DNA of 64,000 nt, taken from Phycisphaeraceae bacterium. Its GTDB lineage: Bacteria > Planctomycetota > Phycisphaerae > Phycisphaerales > Phycisphaeraceae. The translations under genes and the position numbers were made by a program. The notes beneath the pieces are model-generated. The model was not told the DNA's origin and searched no databases. It saw nothing but the letters and a program-made list of their open reading frames with translations. Where the stretch lies: the NCBI GenBank assembly GCA_029260655.1, contig JAJDCU010000041.1, forward strand, positions 1-64,000. The letters run 5' to 3'. Of the stretch, positions 53,266 to 62,948 are shown piece after piece (position 1 is the first letter of the stretch; each line of letters opens with the position of its first letter).

Positions 53266-54777
53266 ATGAGTCGCATCAACACAAACGTCAGTTCGTTGCT
53301 GGCCCAGAGAATCCTGGGACTGCAAAACCAGTCACTTAACAAGTCGCTTGAACGGCTGAGCACCGGCTTCCGCATCAACCGCGGCGCCGATGACCCCGCC
53401 GGCCTGATCGCCAGTGAGAACCTGCGATCAGAGAAGGCGTCCATCACCGCCGCGATCGGTAACGCCGAACGCGCCGATCAGGTGATGAACATTGCCGAGG
53501 GCGGCCTGCAGGAGATCAACTCTCTCTTGCTGGAAGTCCAGGGGCTCATCGGCTCATCGGCCAACGACGCCGGGCTGAGCACCGAGGAGAAGAAGGCCAA
53601 TCAGCTGCAGATCGACTCGATCCTGCAGACGATCGACCGGATCGCCACGGCGACCAGCTTCCAGGGCACCAAGTTGCTCAACGGGTCGTTTGACTTCACC
53701 ACCAGCGCCCAGGCCACCAGCGTTGAAGGCTTCCAGGTCAACGCCGCCAAGCTCGAAGGCACCGACCACCGGGCGGTCCAGGTGCTGGTCACCAACTCGG
53801 CCCAACACGCCGGCCTGGTCTTGTCGACCGGCGGGACCAGTCTGAACCTGTCCGCCGCGACCGCAAGTTTCCAGTTCGAGGTCATCGGCCTTCTGGGTTC
53901 GCGTGAGTTCACCTTCGCCTCGAGCACGACCATGTCCTCGATCGCGGCGTCGGTTAACACCTTCAAGTCGGTCACCGGCGTCTCCGCCGTATCGCTTCAA
54001 ACCAGCGCAATCATCTTCAAGAGCACGGACTACGGTTCAGACCAGTTCGTGAGCGTCGAGATCTCTGACACCGGTGGCCAGGCAGGGTCGTTCACAACCC
54101 TGTCCACGACGGATGAAAACACCATCAGCACGATCGCTGGAAACATCGACACCCTCCAAACCGTCAAGAACCAGGGCAAACGTGACGCCGGTGATGACGT
54201 GGGTGCGATCATCAACGGCATCGCCGCAACCGCGGAAGGCCGAAACGCCAGGATTGTCTCGGACTTCCTGGATGTCTCGCTGGACCTCAGCGTCGCCGGG
54301 GCCACGACCCTCGGGTCGATCAACGCAATGACCATCACCGGTGGTGGCGCCAAGTTCAACCTCGGGCCGAACGTCGATATCCAGAACCAGGTCAGCATCG
54401 GCATCTCCAATGTTGCCTCTCGTAACCTTGGTTCTCTGGCGAACGGGTACCTGGACGATCTGGGCTCGTCAAAGGTCGCCAACGTCGTGGACGGCGACCT
54501 TGAAACCGGCCAGAAGATTGTCAACGACGCGATCACCCAGCTCTCCTCACTCCGAGGCAGGCTGGGCGCGTTCCAGAAGAATATCGTCGGTGCGACCATC
54601 CGGTCGTTGGGTGTTGCTCTTGAGAACACCAGCGCCGCCGAGAGCTCGATACGTGACACCGACTTCGCTGCGGAAACGGCCGAACTGACACGAAGTCAGA
54701 TCCTGGTCAACGCCGCGACGAACGTGCTGGCTATCTCCAACAGTCAGCCGCAGTCGGTCCTGGCACTGCTCGGGTAA
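53266..54777 (+). CDS. Flagellin (paralogue 2)
   Basis: 503 residues with the same terminal domains (MSRINTNVSSLLAQRILGLQ, and SSIRDTDFAAETAELTRSQI...QPQSVLALL) as paralogue 1 and a diverged central domain. The two probably form one filament or alternate. ATG 53266 follows GGAGG. A U-tract terminator is downstream. Confidence 0.95.
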   Translation: MSRINTNVSSLLAQRILGLQNQSLNKSLERLSTGFRINRGADDPAGLIASENLRSEKASITAAIGNAERADQVMNIAEGGLQEINSLLLEVQGLIGSSANDAGLSTEEKKANQLQIDSILQTIDRIATATSFQGTKLLNGSFDFTTSAQATSVEGFQVNAAKLEGTDHRAVQVLVTNSAQHAGLVLSTGGTSLNLSAATASFQFEVIGLLGSREFTFASSTTMSSIAASVNTFKSVTGVSAVSLQTSAIIFKSTDYGSDQFVSVEISDTGGQAGSFTTLSTTDENTISTIAGNIDTLQTVKNQGKRDAGDDVGAIINGIAATAEGRNARIVSDFLDVSLDLSVAGATTLGSINAMTITGGGAKFNLGPNVDIQNQVSIGISNVASRNLGSLANGYLDDLGSSKVANVVDGDLETGQKIVNDAITQLSSLRGRLGAFQKNIVGATIRSLGVALENTSAAESSIRDTDFAAETAELTRSQILVNAATNVLAISNSQPQSVLALLG

Positions 54778-54839
54778 CCCCGGGCCTCATGATCGCAGGA
54801 CGCCTCGCTTAACACGCGGGCATCCGATCACTGATGCGG

Positions 54840-54875
54840 AACGGCGGCCGGAAACGGTCGCCGTTTCTATTTTTT
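54840..54875 (+). terminator. Terminator of flagellin 2
   Basis: AACGGCGGCC (54840-54849), loop GGAAAC, then GGTCGCCGTT (54856-54865), a 10-bp stem with one G-T pair, followed by TCTATTTTTT. Confidence 0.85.
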
Positions 54876-54968
54876 AGAGCCCCCCACCCTGCTTTGACCG
54901 ACCTTTAGATAAACCGGGCCGACCCATCGGCTTGATCGAACACGACGCCCCCCCACCGGAGCCGACCC

Positions 54969-55562
54969 GTGCAGCTACCTTCCGCCCGCCAGCCCGCCGT
55001 CGAACCGACCTATTACTACAGCAATCTCGACCAGGTCGAGGGCGGCGACGGGGTGTGGGATCTGAGTGATCGGCTTCCGGAAGTCCAGAAATATGCAGAG
55101 TTTAGGCCTGATGACGAGGTGATCGACTTAGGCTGCGCCGAGGGCCTGATCACGATGGAGGTCGCCAGGCAGGTCAAGCACATCCGGGGGGTCGAGTTGC
55201 GGCAGCAGCGCGTCGACGCCGCCAACCAGATCGCCAAGGAGCGGGAGATTGAAAACATCAGCTTCGAGATCGGGTCGGTCACAACGATCGACCTGGCGCC
55301 GCGGTCCTACGACGTGGTGATCTTCCTGGGGGTCTTCCAGCACCTGAGCCCGCAAGACAAATGGCCGAGCATGGCCAAGGTCCTGGACGCCGCCAAGCGC
55401 TCGGTCATCTTCCGCACCCCCCTGTTCCATCCCAACACGCCCCACCGAACGACCAAGCTGGCCAAGCTCTGCCAGGAATTGGACTTCACCCTCACGATCT
55501 ACCCCCGCCACGAACCCCGCGGCGGCAGCTTCATGATCATGAACCGGATGGACGCGAAGTAA
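54969..55562 (+). CDS. Class I SAM-dependent methyltransferase
   Basis: 197 residues. Motif I is EVIDLGCAEGLITMEVA, motif II/III GVELRQQRVDAANQIA, and motif IV/post I YDVVIFLGVFQHLSPQ. The start is GTG 54969 with GGAG 9 bases upstream. It follows the flagellins on the same strand, which suggests but does not prove a flagellin or surface modification role. Substrate unknown. Confidence 0.85.
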   Translation: MQLPSARQPAVEPTYYYSNLDQVEGGDGVWDLSDRLPEVQKYAEFRPDDEVIDLGCAEGLITMEVARQVKHIRGVELRQQRVDAANQIAKEREIENISFEIGSVTTIDLAPRSYDVVIFLGVFQHLSPQDKWPSMAKVLDAAKRSVIFRTPLFHPNTPHRTTKLAKLCQELDFTLTIYPRHEPRGGSFMIMNRMDAK

Positions 55563-55628
55563 GGCGCATGACGGTTCAGTGATGCGCGATCAATGCTCAC
55601 AGCCCCCGTTTCTTGATGTCGGTCGCGT

Positions 55629-56369
55629 TCAACTCCCGGCGAGCAGGTATATCCCTGCGGCGAGGGCGGCGCCGATCAGTGGGCCGACGATCGGGACCCA
55701 TGCGTAACCCCAGTCGCTTGAACCTTTGCCTGGGATCGGCAGTAGCGCGTGTGCGATGCGCGGGCCCAGGTCTCGGGCGGGGTTGATGGCGTAGCCGGTG
55801 GGCCCGCCCAGCGACAAGCCGATCGCGAAGACAAGTAACCCTACCGGGACAGCGCCGACGGACCCTAGGCCGACCATCACCGGCTCGCCGTTGGGGGCTT
55901 TGGCGTCCGCGCCGGCAAAGTAGAGGACCGCGATAAGCAGCACCAACGTGCCGATGACCTCGGTGACGGTGTTCCAGCCCATCGACCTGATCGCGGGCCC
56001 GGTGCTGAAGGTCGCGAGTTTGGCGGCGGGGTCGCCGCTTTGTGCGTAGTGCCTCTGGTAGGCGAGGTAGGCCAGTGTAGATCCAAAGATCCCGCCGAGG
56101 GTTTGAGCGAGGATGTAACCGGGGACGATCGACCAACTGATCTTATCCACCAGCGCCAGGCACACGGTCACCGCCGGGTTGATGTGTGCGCCGCTGTATT
56201 GACCGATGCAGGCGACCGCGACAAACACGGCCATGCCCCAGCCCGCCGCGATGACGATCCAGCCCGAAGCGTTGCCCTTGGTCTTGGGCAACACAACATT
56301 GGCGACGACACCGGTACCCAGAAGCAGAAGCAGGGCGGTTCCCACGAACTCAGCGAGATAGATATTCAT
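55629..56369 (-). CDS. glpF: Glycerol facilitator (aquaglyceroporin)
   Basis: 246 residues with six membrane helices and two NPA half-helices: GAHINPAVTVCLAL and YAINPARDLGPR. The Asp after the second NPAR is the usual mark of glycerol-conducting members. It lies 75 bases behind glpK on the same strand, so both form a glycerol uptake operon. Confidence 0.93.
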   Translation of the reverse strand: MNIYLAEFVGTALLLLLGTGVVANVVLPKTKGNASGWIVIAAGWGMAVFVAVACIGQYSGAHINPAVTVCLALVDKISWSIVPGYILAQTLGGIFGSTLAYLAYQRHYAQSGDPAAKLATFSTGPAIRSMGWNTVTEVIGTLVLLIAVLYFAGADAKAPNGEPVMVGLGSVGAVPVGLLVFAIGLSLGGPTGYAINPARDLGPRIAHALLPIPGKGSSDWGYAWVPIVGPLIGAALAAGIYLLAGS

Positions 56370-56444
56370 GCAGGGTCTCCGTGACGATCATTGACATAGC
56401 AGGTATGTTCTGAATCCGACATCGTCGGCAGTCAGCTCAACAGA

Positions 56445-57944
56445 TCATCCACCGTCCTTGGGCTCCCAGCCCTTGGCGCGCTCCACCGCCTGACGCCAAC
56501 GGTTGCGCAACGCCTGAGCATGGTCGGCGGGCATCTTCGGCTCGAACGTGCGGTCGACCTGCCAGTTGGATTGGATGTCATCGATCGACTTCCAGTAGCC
56601 GGTCGCCAACCCCGCCATGTAGGCCGCGCCCAGTGCGGTGGTCTCGAGCACGGTCGGGCGGACGACAGGTGACTGGAGGATGTCGGCCTGGAATTGAAGC
56701 AGCAGATCGTTCGCTGCCGCGCCGCCATCGACGCGCAGCTCGGTCAGCGCGGCGCCGGCGTCCGACGCCATCGCGCTGACAAGGTCGGCGACCTGAAAGG
56801 CGATCCCTTCCAAGGCGGCTCGGGCGATGTGCGCTTGGGTGGTGCCCCGTGTGATGCCAAGGATCGCGCCACGCGCGTAGGGGTCCCAGTCCGGTGCGCC
56901 CAGCCCGGTAAGCGCCGGGACGAAATAGACGCCCCCGCTATCCGCTACACCGGCCGCCAGTGCCTCGATGTCGGGCGAGGAGTCGATCAGCTTCAGACCG
57001 TCGCGCAGCCACTGGACGATCGCCCCGCCGACAAACACGCTCCCCTCCAGGGCGTAGGTTGTTTTCCCGGCCTGGTTCCAGGCGACGGTGGTCAAAAGCT
57101 TGTTGTTTGACCGGATGGCTTTTTCGCCGGTATTCATCAGCAGGAAACAGCCTGTTCCGTAGGTGTTTTTGGCCATCCCCGGCCGGGTACAGACCTGGCC
57201 CATCGTGGCGGCCTGCTGATCGCCGACCATGCCAGCCAGCGGCGCGCCGTTAAGCTGCGGGCAGTGTGATACCTCGGCGTAGACCTGCGAACTGGGGCGG
57301 ACCTGCGGGAGCATGCTGCGCGGGACGTTCAGTGCCTCAAGCAATTCGTCGTCCCAGTCGCCTGTGTGGATGTTAAAAAGGAGTGTTCTTGAGGCGTTGG
57401 AGTAATCGGTGATGTGCTGCCCGCCGCCGGTGAGCTTGTAGACGAGCCAACTGTCAACCGTGCCGAAGGCGAGTTCGCCGCGCTCGGCGCGCTGACGCGC
57501 GTCTGGGATGTTATCGAGTATCCATGCGATCTTCGTGCCGGAGAAGTAGGCATCGAGAACCAGCCCGGTCTTGGAGATAAACGTGTCTTCCAAACCGTCG
57601 GCCTTGAGCCGGTCGCAGTGCCCGGCGGTGCGGCGGTCCTGCCAGACGATCGCGTTGCAAACCGGCTCGGTGGTCTTGCGGTCCCAGACGACGGTCGTCT
57701 CGCGCTGATTGGTGATGCCGACACCGGCGACGTCTTTGGCTTGGATCTTCGCCCCCACCATGGCCTCGGCGATCACCCCGGCCTGGCTCGACCAGATCTC
57801 GTCCGCGTCATGCTCGACCCAGCCGGGCTGAGGGAAGATCTGACGGAACTCTTTCTGAGCCACCGATACGATCGACCCGCTTTCGTTGAACACGATCGCA
57901 CGCGAACTGGTGGTGCCCTGATCGAGGGCGACGATGTACGTCAT
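56445..57944 (-). CDS. glpK: Glycerol kinase
   Basis: Phosphorylates glycerol to glycerol 3-phosphate. 499 residues beginning [20 protein letters not shown], with [40 protein letters not shown], the FGGY motif region ([20 protein letters not shown]), [20 protein letters not shown] and [23 protein letters not shown] 57944 has AGGAG 6 bases upstream. An in-frame extension is not protein-like. Followed by glpF. Confidence 0.96.
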   Translation of the reverse strand: MTYIVALDQGTTSSRAIVFNESGSIVSVAQKEFRQIFPQPGWVEHDADEIWSSQAGVIAEAMVGAKIQAKDVAGVGITNQRETTVVWDRKTTEPVCNAIVWQDRRTAGHCDRLKADGLEDTFISKTGLVLDAYFSGTKIAWILDNIPDARQRAERGELAFGTVDSWLVYKLTGGGQHITDYSNASRTLLFNIHTGDWDDELLEALNVPRSMLPQVRPSSQVYAEVSHCPQLNGAPLAGMVGDQQAATMGQVCTRPGMAKNTYGTGCFLLMNTGEKAIRSNNKLLTTVAWNQAGKTTYALEGSVFVGGAIVQWLRDGLKLIDSSPDIEALAAGVADSGGVYFVPALTGLGAPDWDPYARGAILGITRGTTQAHIARAALEGIAFQVADLVSAMASDAGAALTELRVDGGAAANDLLLQFQADILQSPVVRPTVLETTALGAAYMAGLATGYWKSIDDIQSNWQVDRTFEPKMPADHAQALRNRWRQAVERAKGWEPKDGG

Positions 57945-58261
57945 GACGTGCTCCTGGCCCGATACCGCTTGCGATACTGCCCGCCCATGCACGGCGCCGC
58001 TGGCCGTGGATGCCACCCAACAACGATGTGGGCTTCTGATGTGCTGAACCGATATAACCTAGCCCCGACGCACCCGTCAAACAAGCAAACCTGGTATCAC
58101 TCGACCGCTTTACCCGGTGACAGCGTTTGGGTCCCGCCACAGTCGGTGACGAGGGCCGGGAGTGTTGCCGGCGTATGGGGGCGAAATTTGTTACGCCAAG
58201 GCCCAGCGCTGGCCGATAATCACGGCGGCGACGGGCCGGAAACCCGCGTTTGGGACGATCC

Positions 58262-59065
58262 ATGCATGTAATGCTTTCCTATCCCAAGTCCGGCCGGACC
58301 TGGGTCCGGTTCATGGTCGACAGCTACCTGTGCAAGGTGTTCGAGATGGACTGCGCCAACGTCTTCGACGCGGAGCAACAGCTCAAGCAGGTGCACCCGG
58401 TCGAATGGACGCACCTTAGCGGCGCGATGATCGCCAGGCTGCCGTACTGGGCGATGGGGCCGTGGAAACTCGACGACGCGGCGAAGCGGGTGCCCTGGCT
58501 GGTGCTGGTGCGCAACTTCCAGGCGACGCTCGGAAGCGCCTACTTCCAGGCGCGGGACCGGATCAAGGTCTTTGAAGGCTCGCCGTCGCAGTTCATCCGC
58601 GACCCGCGCTACGGGGTCATCAAGCTGGTCACCTTCTATAACCTGTTCGAGGAGCTGCGCCCGAGCCTGACGCAGTGCCAAGTATTTTCTTATGAACAGC
58701 TCACCGCCGACCCCAAGCCGCAGTTGACCCGGATCATCGAAGTCCTGAGCCTGCGCGTCGACGAGCTGCTGATCGAGCAGGTTATCGAGGATGCCAGTTT
58801 CGAAAACATGAAGCGGCTATCTATCACGCCCGAATATGCCGGCTCTGTCATCGCGCCGACCGATCCAACCAGGCCCGAGACATTCAAGGTCCGCAGTGCC
58901 GGGCGAGACAAGCAGGCGCTCTTTAACGACGAGGACCTCGCCTACATCGACCGCGTGATCGATGACCAGTTTCTTCATAAGGACCTGCCGGCGTATCAAG
59001 CCTGTCTTGGCAGACCCGCCGCACGATCCGAGTCCACCAAGCCTGCCGCGCGCGCCGCAGGGTAA
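58262..59065 (+). CDS. Sulfotransferase (PAPS-dependent), first of two
   Basis: 267 residues. The 5'-phosphosulfate-binding loop is MLSYPKSGRTWVRFMVDSYL, at the N-terminus. The 3'-phosphate-binding segment is near WLVLVRNFQATLGSAYF, and the C-terminal YEQLTADPKPQLTRI is typical of the family. The acceptor is unknown. ATG 58262 is preferred over a TTG 4 codons upstream. The next gene begins 35 bases on and is a second, more divergent sulfotransferase. Confidence 0.85.
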   Translation: MHVMLSYPKSGRTWVRFMVDSYLCKVFEMDCANVFDAEQQLKQVHPVEWTHLSGAMIARLPYWAMGPWKLDDAAKRVPWLVLVRNFQATLGSAYFQARDRIKVFEGSPSQFIRDPRYGVIKLVTFYNLFEELRPSLTQCQVFSYEQLTADPKPQLTRIIEVLSLRVDELLIEQVIEDASFENMKRLSITPEYAGSVIAPTDPTRPETFKVRSAGRDKQALFNDEDLAYIDRVIDDQFLHKDLPAYQACLGRPAARSESTKPAARAAG

Positions 59066-59100
59066 GACGCGCACGCACACACCACTCACGAGCCCGTTAT

Positions 59101-59973
59101 ATGCCCGCCACGATCACCCAGCCCGCCAACATCTTGCAGAAAGCCGAAAAAGCCCTGCAAAAACAGCTGTTTTTCGTCGTCGGCTGCCAGAAGTCCGGTA
59201 CGACCTGGATCCAGCGCATGCTCGACGGCCACCGGGAGATCCGATGCCACGGCGAGACCTACTTCGGACACGCCCTGCTGCCGGTGTTGCAACAGGCTGT
59301 ACAGGCCTATAACCAGCGCCACAAGGCCGGCGCCGAGGGCAACATGACCGGCGACGACCTCAAGGCCCTGTTCCAGGCCGCCGTCGGGATCACCTTTGCA
59401 CGCTGGGCAGGCGACCGGGACGTCGTGGCGATCGGCGAGAAAACACCCGAGCACGCCCTGTGCATGCCGATGCTCTCCGACTGCTTCCCAAACGCCCGGT
59501 TCATCCACATCACACGTGACGGGCGGGATGTCTGCGTCTCCGGCTGGTTCCACAACCTGCGCAAGGCCGGGCCCGACTTCACCAAACGTTTCCCCGACTT
59601 CAACAGCTACATCCACTACACCGTCACCAAGCACTGGGTCCCCTACATCCAGCACGCCCAGCAATTCGGCAAGCAACACCCCGAGCGCTACCACGAGCTG
59701 CGCTACGAAGACCTGCACGAAGATCCCACCGGTCACACGCAGAGATTGCTGAGCTTCCTGGGCGTCGACGACAGCGAGTCATCCATCGACGCCTGCCTGC
59801 AGGCCGGTAGCTTCAAGACCCTCACCGAAGGACGTACCCGCGGCGAAGAAGACAAATCATCGTTCTTCCGTAAGGGCGTCGTCGGCGACTGGCAAAACCA
59901 TTTCGACGAATCCAACCTCGCCGCGTTCCGGCAAGCGGCGTGTGGCCTGCCTGAACAGTTGGGGTACACCTAA
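59101..59973 (+). CDS. Sulfotransferase (PAPS-dependent), second of two
   Basis: 290 residues. FFVVGCQKSGTTWIQRMLDG is the 5'-PSB loop, FIHITRDGRDVCVSGWFHNL contains the 3'-PB Arg and Ser, and YHELRYEDLHEDPTGHTQRL the conserved tail. The pair may sulfate a surface glycan or lipid. Planctomycetes often encode many such enzymes. They are unlikely to be a recent duplication, since only the binding motifs are shared. Confidence 0.88.
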   Translation: MPATITQPANILQKAEKALQKQLFFVVGCQKSGTTWIQRMLDGHREIRCHGETYFGHALLPVLQQAVQAYNQRHKAGAEGNMTGDDLKALFQAAVGITFARWAGDRDVVAIGEKTPEHALCMPMLSDCFPNARFIHITRDGRDVCVSGWFHNLRKAGPDFTKRFPDFNSYIHYTVTKHWVPYIQHAQQFGKQHPERYHELRYEDLHEDPTGHTQRLLSFLGVDDSESSIDACLQAGSFKTLTEGRTRGEEDKSSFFRKGVVGDWQNHFDESNLAAFRQAACGLPEQLGYT

Positions 59974-60032
59974 CCCTCCAGCCCAGCCGCTTACGGCTTC
60001 GCGCCTCCGCGACCACCGCCCCTCAACACACA

Positions 60033-60060
60033 CTTGACCTAAACCCGGCCTCGGGTATTG
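60033..60060 (+). promoter_or_regulatory. Promoter of tRNA-Val
   Basis: TTGACC (60033-60038), 16-base spacer, TATTGT (60055-60060), 37 bases before the tRNA. Confidence 0.6.
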
Positions 60061-60097
60061 TTTATCTATGTGGACCCTGCTCCACACCGCAACCCCC

Positions 60098-60171
<74 letters not shown>

Positions 60172-60181
60172 TTCTTAGGAC

Positions 60182-60393
60182 TGGCCCCATCCTGAAAACC
60201 TGATCCAGCGTATGTGAGAGAATCCGGCCGGCCGTAGGCTGGGAAGGATTCTTTGATGAAGACGCGACACAGCGCCGAACAGATCGTGGCCAAGCTGCGT
60301 GAGGCGGACGGCAAGGCCTCTGGGCATCGAATCGTCACTAAAACCGATTGGAAGGCCGAGGAAACAGGATGCGGATCATTGATCCGCCGCTGA
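60182..60393 (+). mobile_element. IS3-family remnant (left end and orfA start) next to tRNA-Val
   Basis: Eleven bases past the tRNA, TGGCCCCATCCTGAAAA resembles an insertion-sequence end. At 60256 an ATG begins MKTRHSAEQIVAKLREADGK, the N-terminal sequence of IS3-family OrfA transposases. After about 20 codons the similarity ends and the frame stops at 60391-60393. Only the left end survives. No right end or DDE gene is seen. Confidence 0.65.
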
Positions 60394-60576
60394 ACGGGGT
60401 CTTGCCGGGCGGGGTGGGTGCGATTACCATAATGGCGACTTCGTGTACGGACCCCCATGCGGCGCCGGGCTGGCGTGGGGTTTTATAAGAACCCTCCCGG
60501 TGACATGATTTAGGTTTGATGGGCGTCCCGCTTATTCCAGGCGTGGGCGCGTGTCGCTACACGGAGTCGTCCCAAC

Positions 60577-61932
60577 ATGGCAGGTTCTATTACGCCGCTT
60601 CCGGTGATGCTTGAGGAAGAGGACCGTAAGGTCTATGAGGCGCTACAGCCGCCGAAGTCGATCGTGGTGCGTCACGGCAACCAGAAGCTGGTCGCGGAGC
60701 TTCCCTACAGCGGCGACGAGAAGCCCGGCTGCGGGTCGAAGCTGGTGATCCGTACGCCCCGGGGCACGGAACTGGGGGAGATGCTCACGACGACGTGCGA
60801 GAACTCCGGCTGCTCCAAGAGCGTGTCGCGTAAAGACATGCTGGCATACATCGAGAACTCCGGCGGGAAGGATTTCCCTTTTACCAATCAGGGCCGGGTG
60901 TTGCGTGTGGCGACGACGGCGGATCTGAATGATCAAACCAGGCTGGATGACCGCAAGCCGGAGGTCCTGGTTCTGACCAAGCGGCTGGTCGGTGAGCTTG
61001 AGCTGAAGATGAGGCCGGTCGACGTCGAGATGCTTCTGGGCGGGGAGCGGATCATCATTTTTTACACCGCCGAGCAGTGGGTGGATTTCCGCGAACTGGT
61101 CAAGAGCCTGGCCGGGGAATTGCAGACCCGTATCGAGATGCATCAGGTCAACGACCGCGAGGAGGCGAGGCTGGTCGCCGACTACGAGCGTTGCGGGCAG
61201 TACTGCTGCTGCAAGAACTTTTTGAAGGTCCTCAAGCCGGTGTCGATGCGGTCGGCGAAAGTTCAGAAGGCGACACTGGACCCGCAGAAGATCTCCGGGC
61301 GTTGCGGTCGGCTGATGTGCTGCCTGCGTTACGAGGACAAGACGTACGAGGAGCTGCGCAAGAAGCTGCCGCACCGCAAGACGCTGGTCGAGACCGAGGA
61401 CGGCGTGGGGCTGGTGCTCAACTCCCAGATCCTCACGCAACTGGTGCTGGTGAAGATCGGTGAGTCACCGCCTTCGGCGTACCCGCTTGAGAGCCTGCGC
61501 CCGCTGAATAAGGAAGAATCCGCGGCGTTCCGCAAGGAGCAGCAGGAACAGGCCGAGCGCCAAGCCGAGCGGGTATACACACGTCGGCCGATCCGGGACA
61601 GGGCCAAACCGCCCGCGCCCTCCGAGCAGAAGGAAACACCCAGCCAAGGCGAGGGGCAACGCCAGCGCCGCCGCCCACGCCGATCCGGCAAACCCAAGCC
61701 AGCCACCGAAGGCGCAGACACCCCCCGTTCGGCGCCCGCCGGTGAAGATGGCGCGCCGCCTAAGCCTTCCTCGTCCTCCGACCAGGAGGGTGAACAGCCC
61801 GGCAAAGGCAAACGCAAGCGGCGTCGACGAAGACGTGGCCGTGGACGCAAGCCAGGTGAAGGCGGCGGATCAGCCGATGGCGGCGGCAACCCATCAGGCG
61901 GCAACCCGCCCCCCGGTGGTACAGACGGCTGA
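60577..61932 (+). CDS. PSP1-domain protein (RicT/YaaT-like) with basic C-terminal tail
   Basis: 451 residues. The PSP1 core has VVRHGNQKLVAELPYSGDEK, then RIEMHQVNDREEARLVADYE, CGQYCCCKNFLKVLKPVSM and KISGRCGRLMCCLRYEDKTYEEL. Cysteine clusters in this core bind iron-sulfur in RicT, which works with RNase Y in RNA maturation. From residue 310 on the chain is Pro/Arg/Lys-rich and disordered (KRKRRRRRRGRGRKPGEGG), an unusually long basic tail likely to bind RNA or DNA. Confidence 0.87.
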   Translation: MAGSITPLPVMLEEEDRKVYEALQPPKSIVVRHGNQKLVAELPYSGDEKPGCGSKLVIRTPRGTELGEMLTTTCENSGCSKSVSRKDMLAYIENSGGKDFPFTNQGRVLRVATTADLNDQTRLDDRKPEVLVLTKRLVGELELKMRPVDVEMLLGGERIIIFYTAEQWVDFRELVKSLAGELQTRIEMHQVNDREEARLVADYERCGQYCCCKNFLKVLKPVSMRSAKVQKATLDPQKISGRCGRLMCCLRYEDKTYEELRKKLPHRKTLVETEDGVGLVLNSQILTQLVLVKIGESPPSAYPLESLRPLNKEESAAFRKEQQEQAERQAERVYTRRPIRDRAKPPAPSEQKETPSQGEGQRQRRRPRRSGKPKPATEGADTPRSAPAGEDGAPPKPSSSSDQEGEQPGKGKRKRRRRRRGRGRKPGEGGGSADGGGNPSGGNPPPGGTDG

Positions 61933-62078
61933 CGCGCCCAACTCACCCGACTGTTGCCAAGATCGCTCACAACGCAGGCGTAGCGCACTGGGCTCACGTT
62001 CACCGTGATCGCAGTGGCGTTGTATCTTGAACTTGGCGATCTACCCCGATCGATACCCGCCCACAGGTCCTGTTAAGC

Positions 62079-62112
62079 AGGCCCCATTTCGTGGTGGCCT
62101 TCTGTTTGTGAC
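62079..62112 (+). terminator. Hairpin after the PSP1 gene
   Basis: AGGCC-CCA/TGG-T-GGCCT with loop TTTCG (62079-62100), followed by TCTGTTTG. Separates the convergent PSP1 and acyltransferase genes. Confidence 0.5.
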
Positions 62113-62120
62113 GTGGACGA

Positions 62121-62948
62121 TCAGCTAGACGCCTTGCGGTCGCGTAGGACCTTGGCGGGGACGCCGCCGGCGATGCTGTATTCGGGGACGGGCTTGGTCA
62201 CCACCGCACCTGCCGCAATCACCGAGTCGCGGCCGACAGTCACGCCGTCCAGCAACGTCACGTTCGCCCCCAGCCAGCAGTGTGCGCCGATGTCGATCCC
62301 GCCTTTTTCGATCAAAGGCTGCTCCAGGATCGGGATGTCCGTCCGATCAAGCCCGTGGTTGCCCCCGGCGATCAGGTAGCAGTGACCGGCGATCAAAACA
62401 TTCTCCCCCACGTGCAGCCGGGTCTCGCTTATCAGCGTGCAGTTGACCGAGATGTTTACCCGGTCGTCGAGCTGGATCGCCCCGCCTTTGCAACTGAGGA
62501 TGCTGTTTCGGCCGACGATCGAACCGCCGCCGATATCGATCGTCACATCGGCTTCGCCCTTGGCGTCCAGCACCGCGTTGTCATCAATGATCACGTTGTC
62601 CGCGATCCTGATCCGGTGCGGATGACGGATCGTGACATTACGCCCGAACACCACCTTCCGCCCGCAGCTTTCAAACATGTGCCGGTACAGCTTCTGCCTC
62701 AGCACCAGACCCAGCGCGCCGGGGATCGACCCCAGCAGCCCGGTCAGCAGCTCGTATTTCAGCAAAGCCAGCAGCGACGGCCGCCCGACCGTTAACGCCA
62801 TGTACTTTTTCAGCGCCGAGCCCTGCGTGTCCTTCATCATCCGCCGGACCTCAGAGTCCGCCTCGACCACGCTGACTTTCCCCGCCATCTCCGCGGAAGG
62901 GCGCGACGGCTGGCGGGTCGATTCAGTGGTGTCGGCTAGATCAGACAA
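62121..62948 (-). CDS. Left-handed beta-helix (hexapeptide) acyltransferase
   Basis: About 275 residues. Hexapeptide repeats run from FGRNVTIRHPHRIRIADNVI to VTLLDGVTVGRDSVIAAGAVV, with an active-site His in IAGGNHGLDRTDIP, and the GGVPAKVLRDR end typical of maltose/galactoside O-acetyltransferase-type enzymes. The N-terminal 110 residues are helical and not repeat-like. Probably acetylates a surface sugar or lipid. TTG 62948 is chosen for its GGAGG 9 bases upstream. ATG 62888 is an alternative. Confidence 0.82.
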   Translation of the reverse strand: MSDLADTTESTRQPSRPSAEMAGKVSVVEADSEVRRMMKDTQGSALKKYMALTVGRPSLLALLKYELLTGLLGSIPGALGLVLRQKLYRHMFESCGRKVVFGRNVTIRHPHRIRIADNVIIDDNAVLDAKGEADVTIDIGGGSIVGRNSILSCKGGAIQLDDRVNISVNCTLISETRLHVGENVLIAGHCYLIAGGNHGLDRTDIPILEQPLIEKGGIDIGAHCWLGANVTLLDGVTVGRDSVIAAGAVVTKPVPEYSIAGGVPAKVLRDRKASS

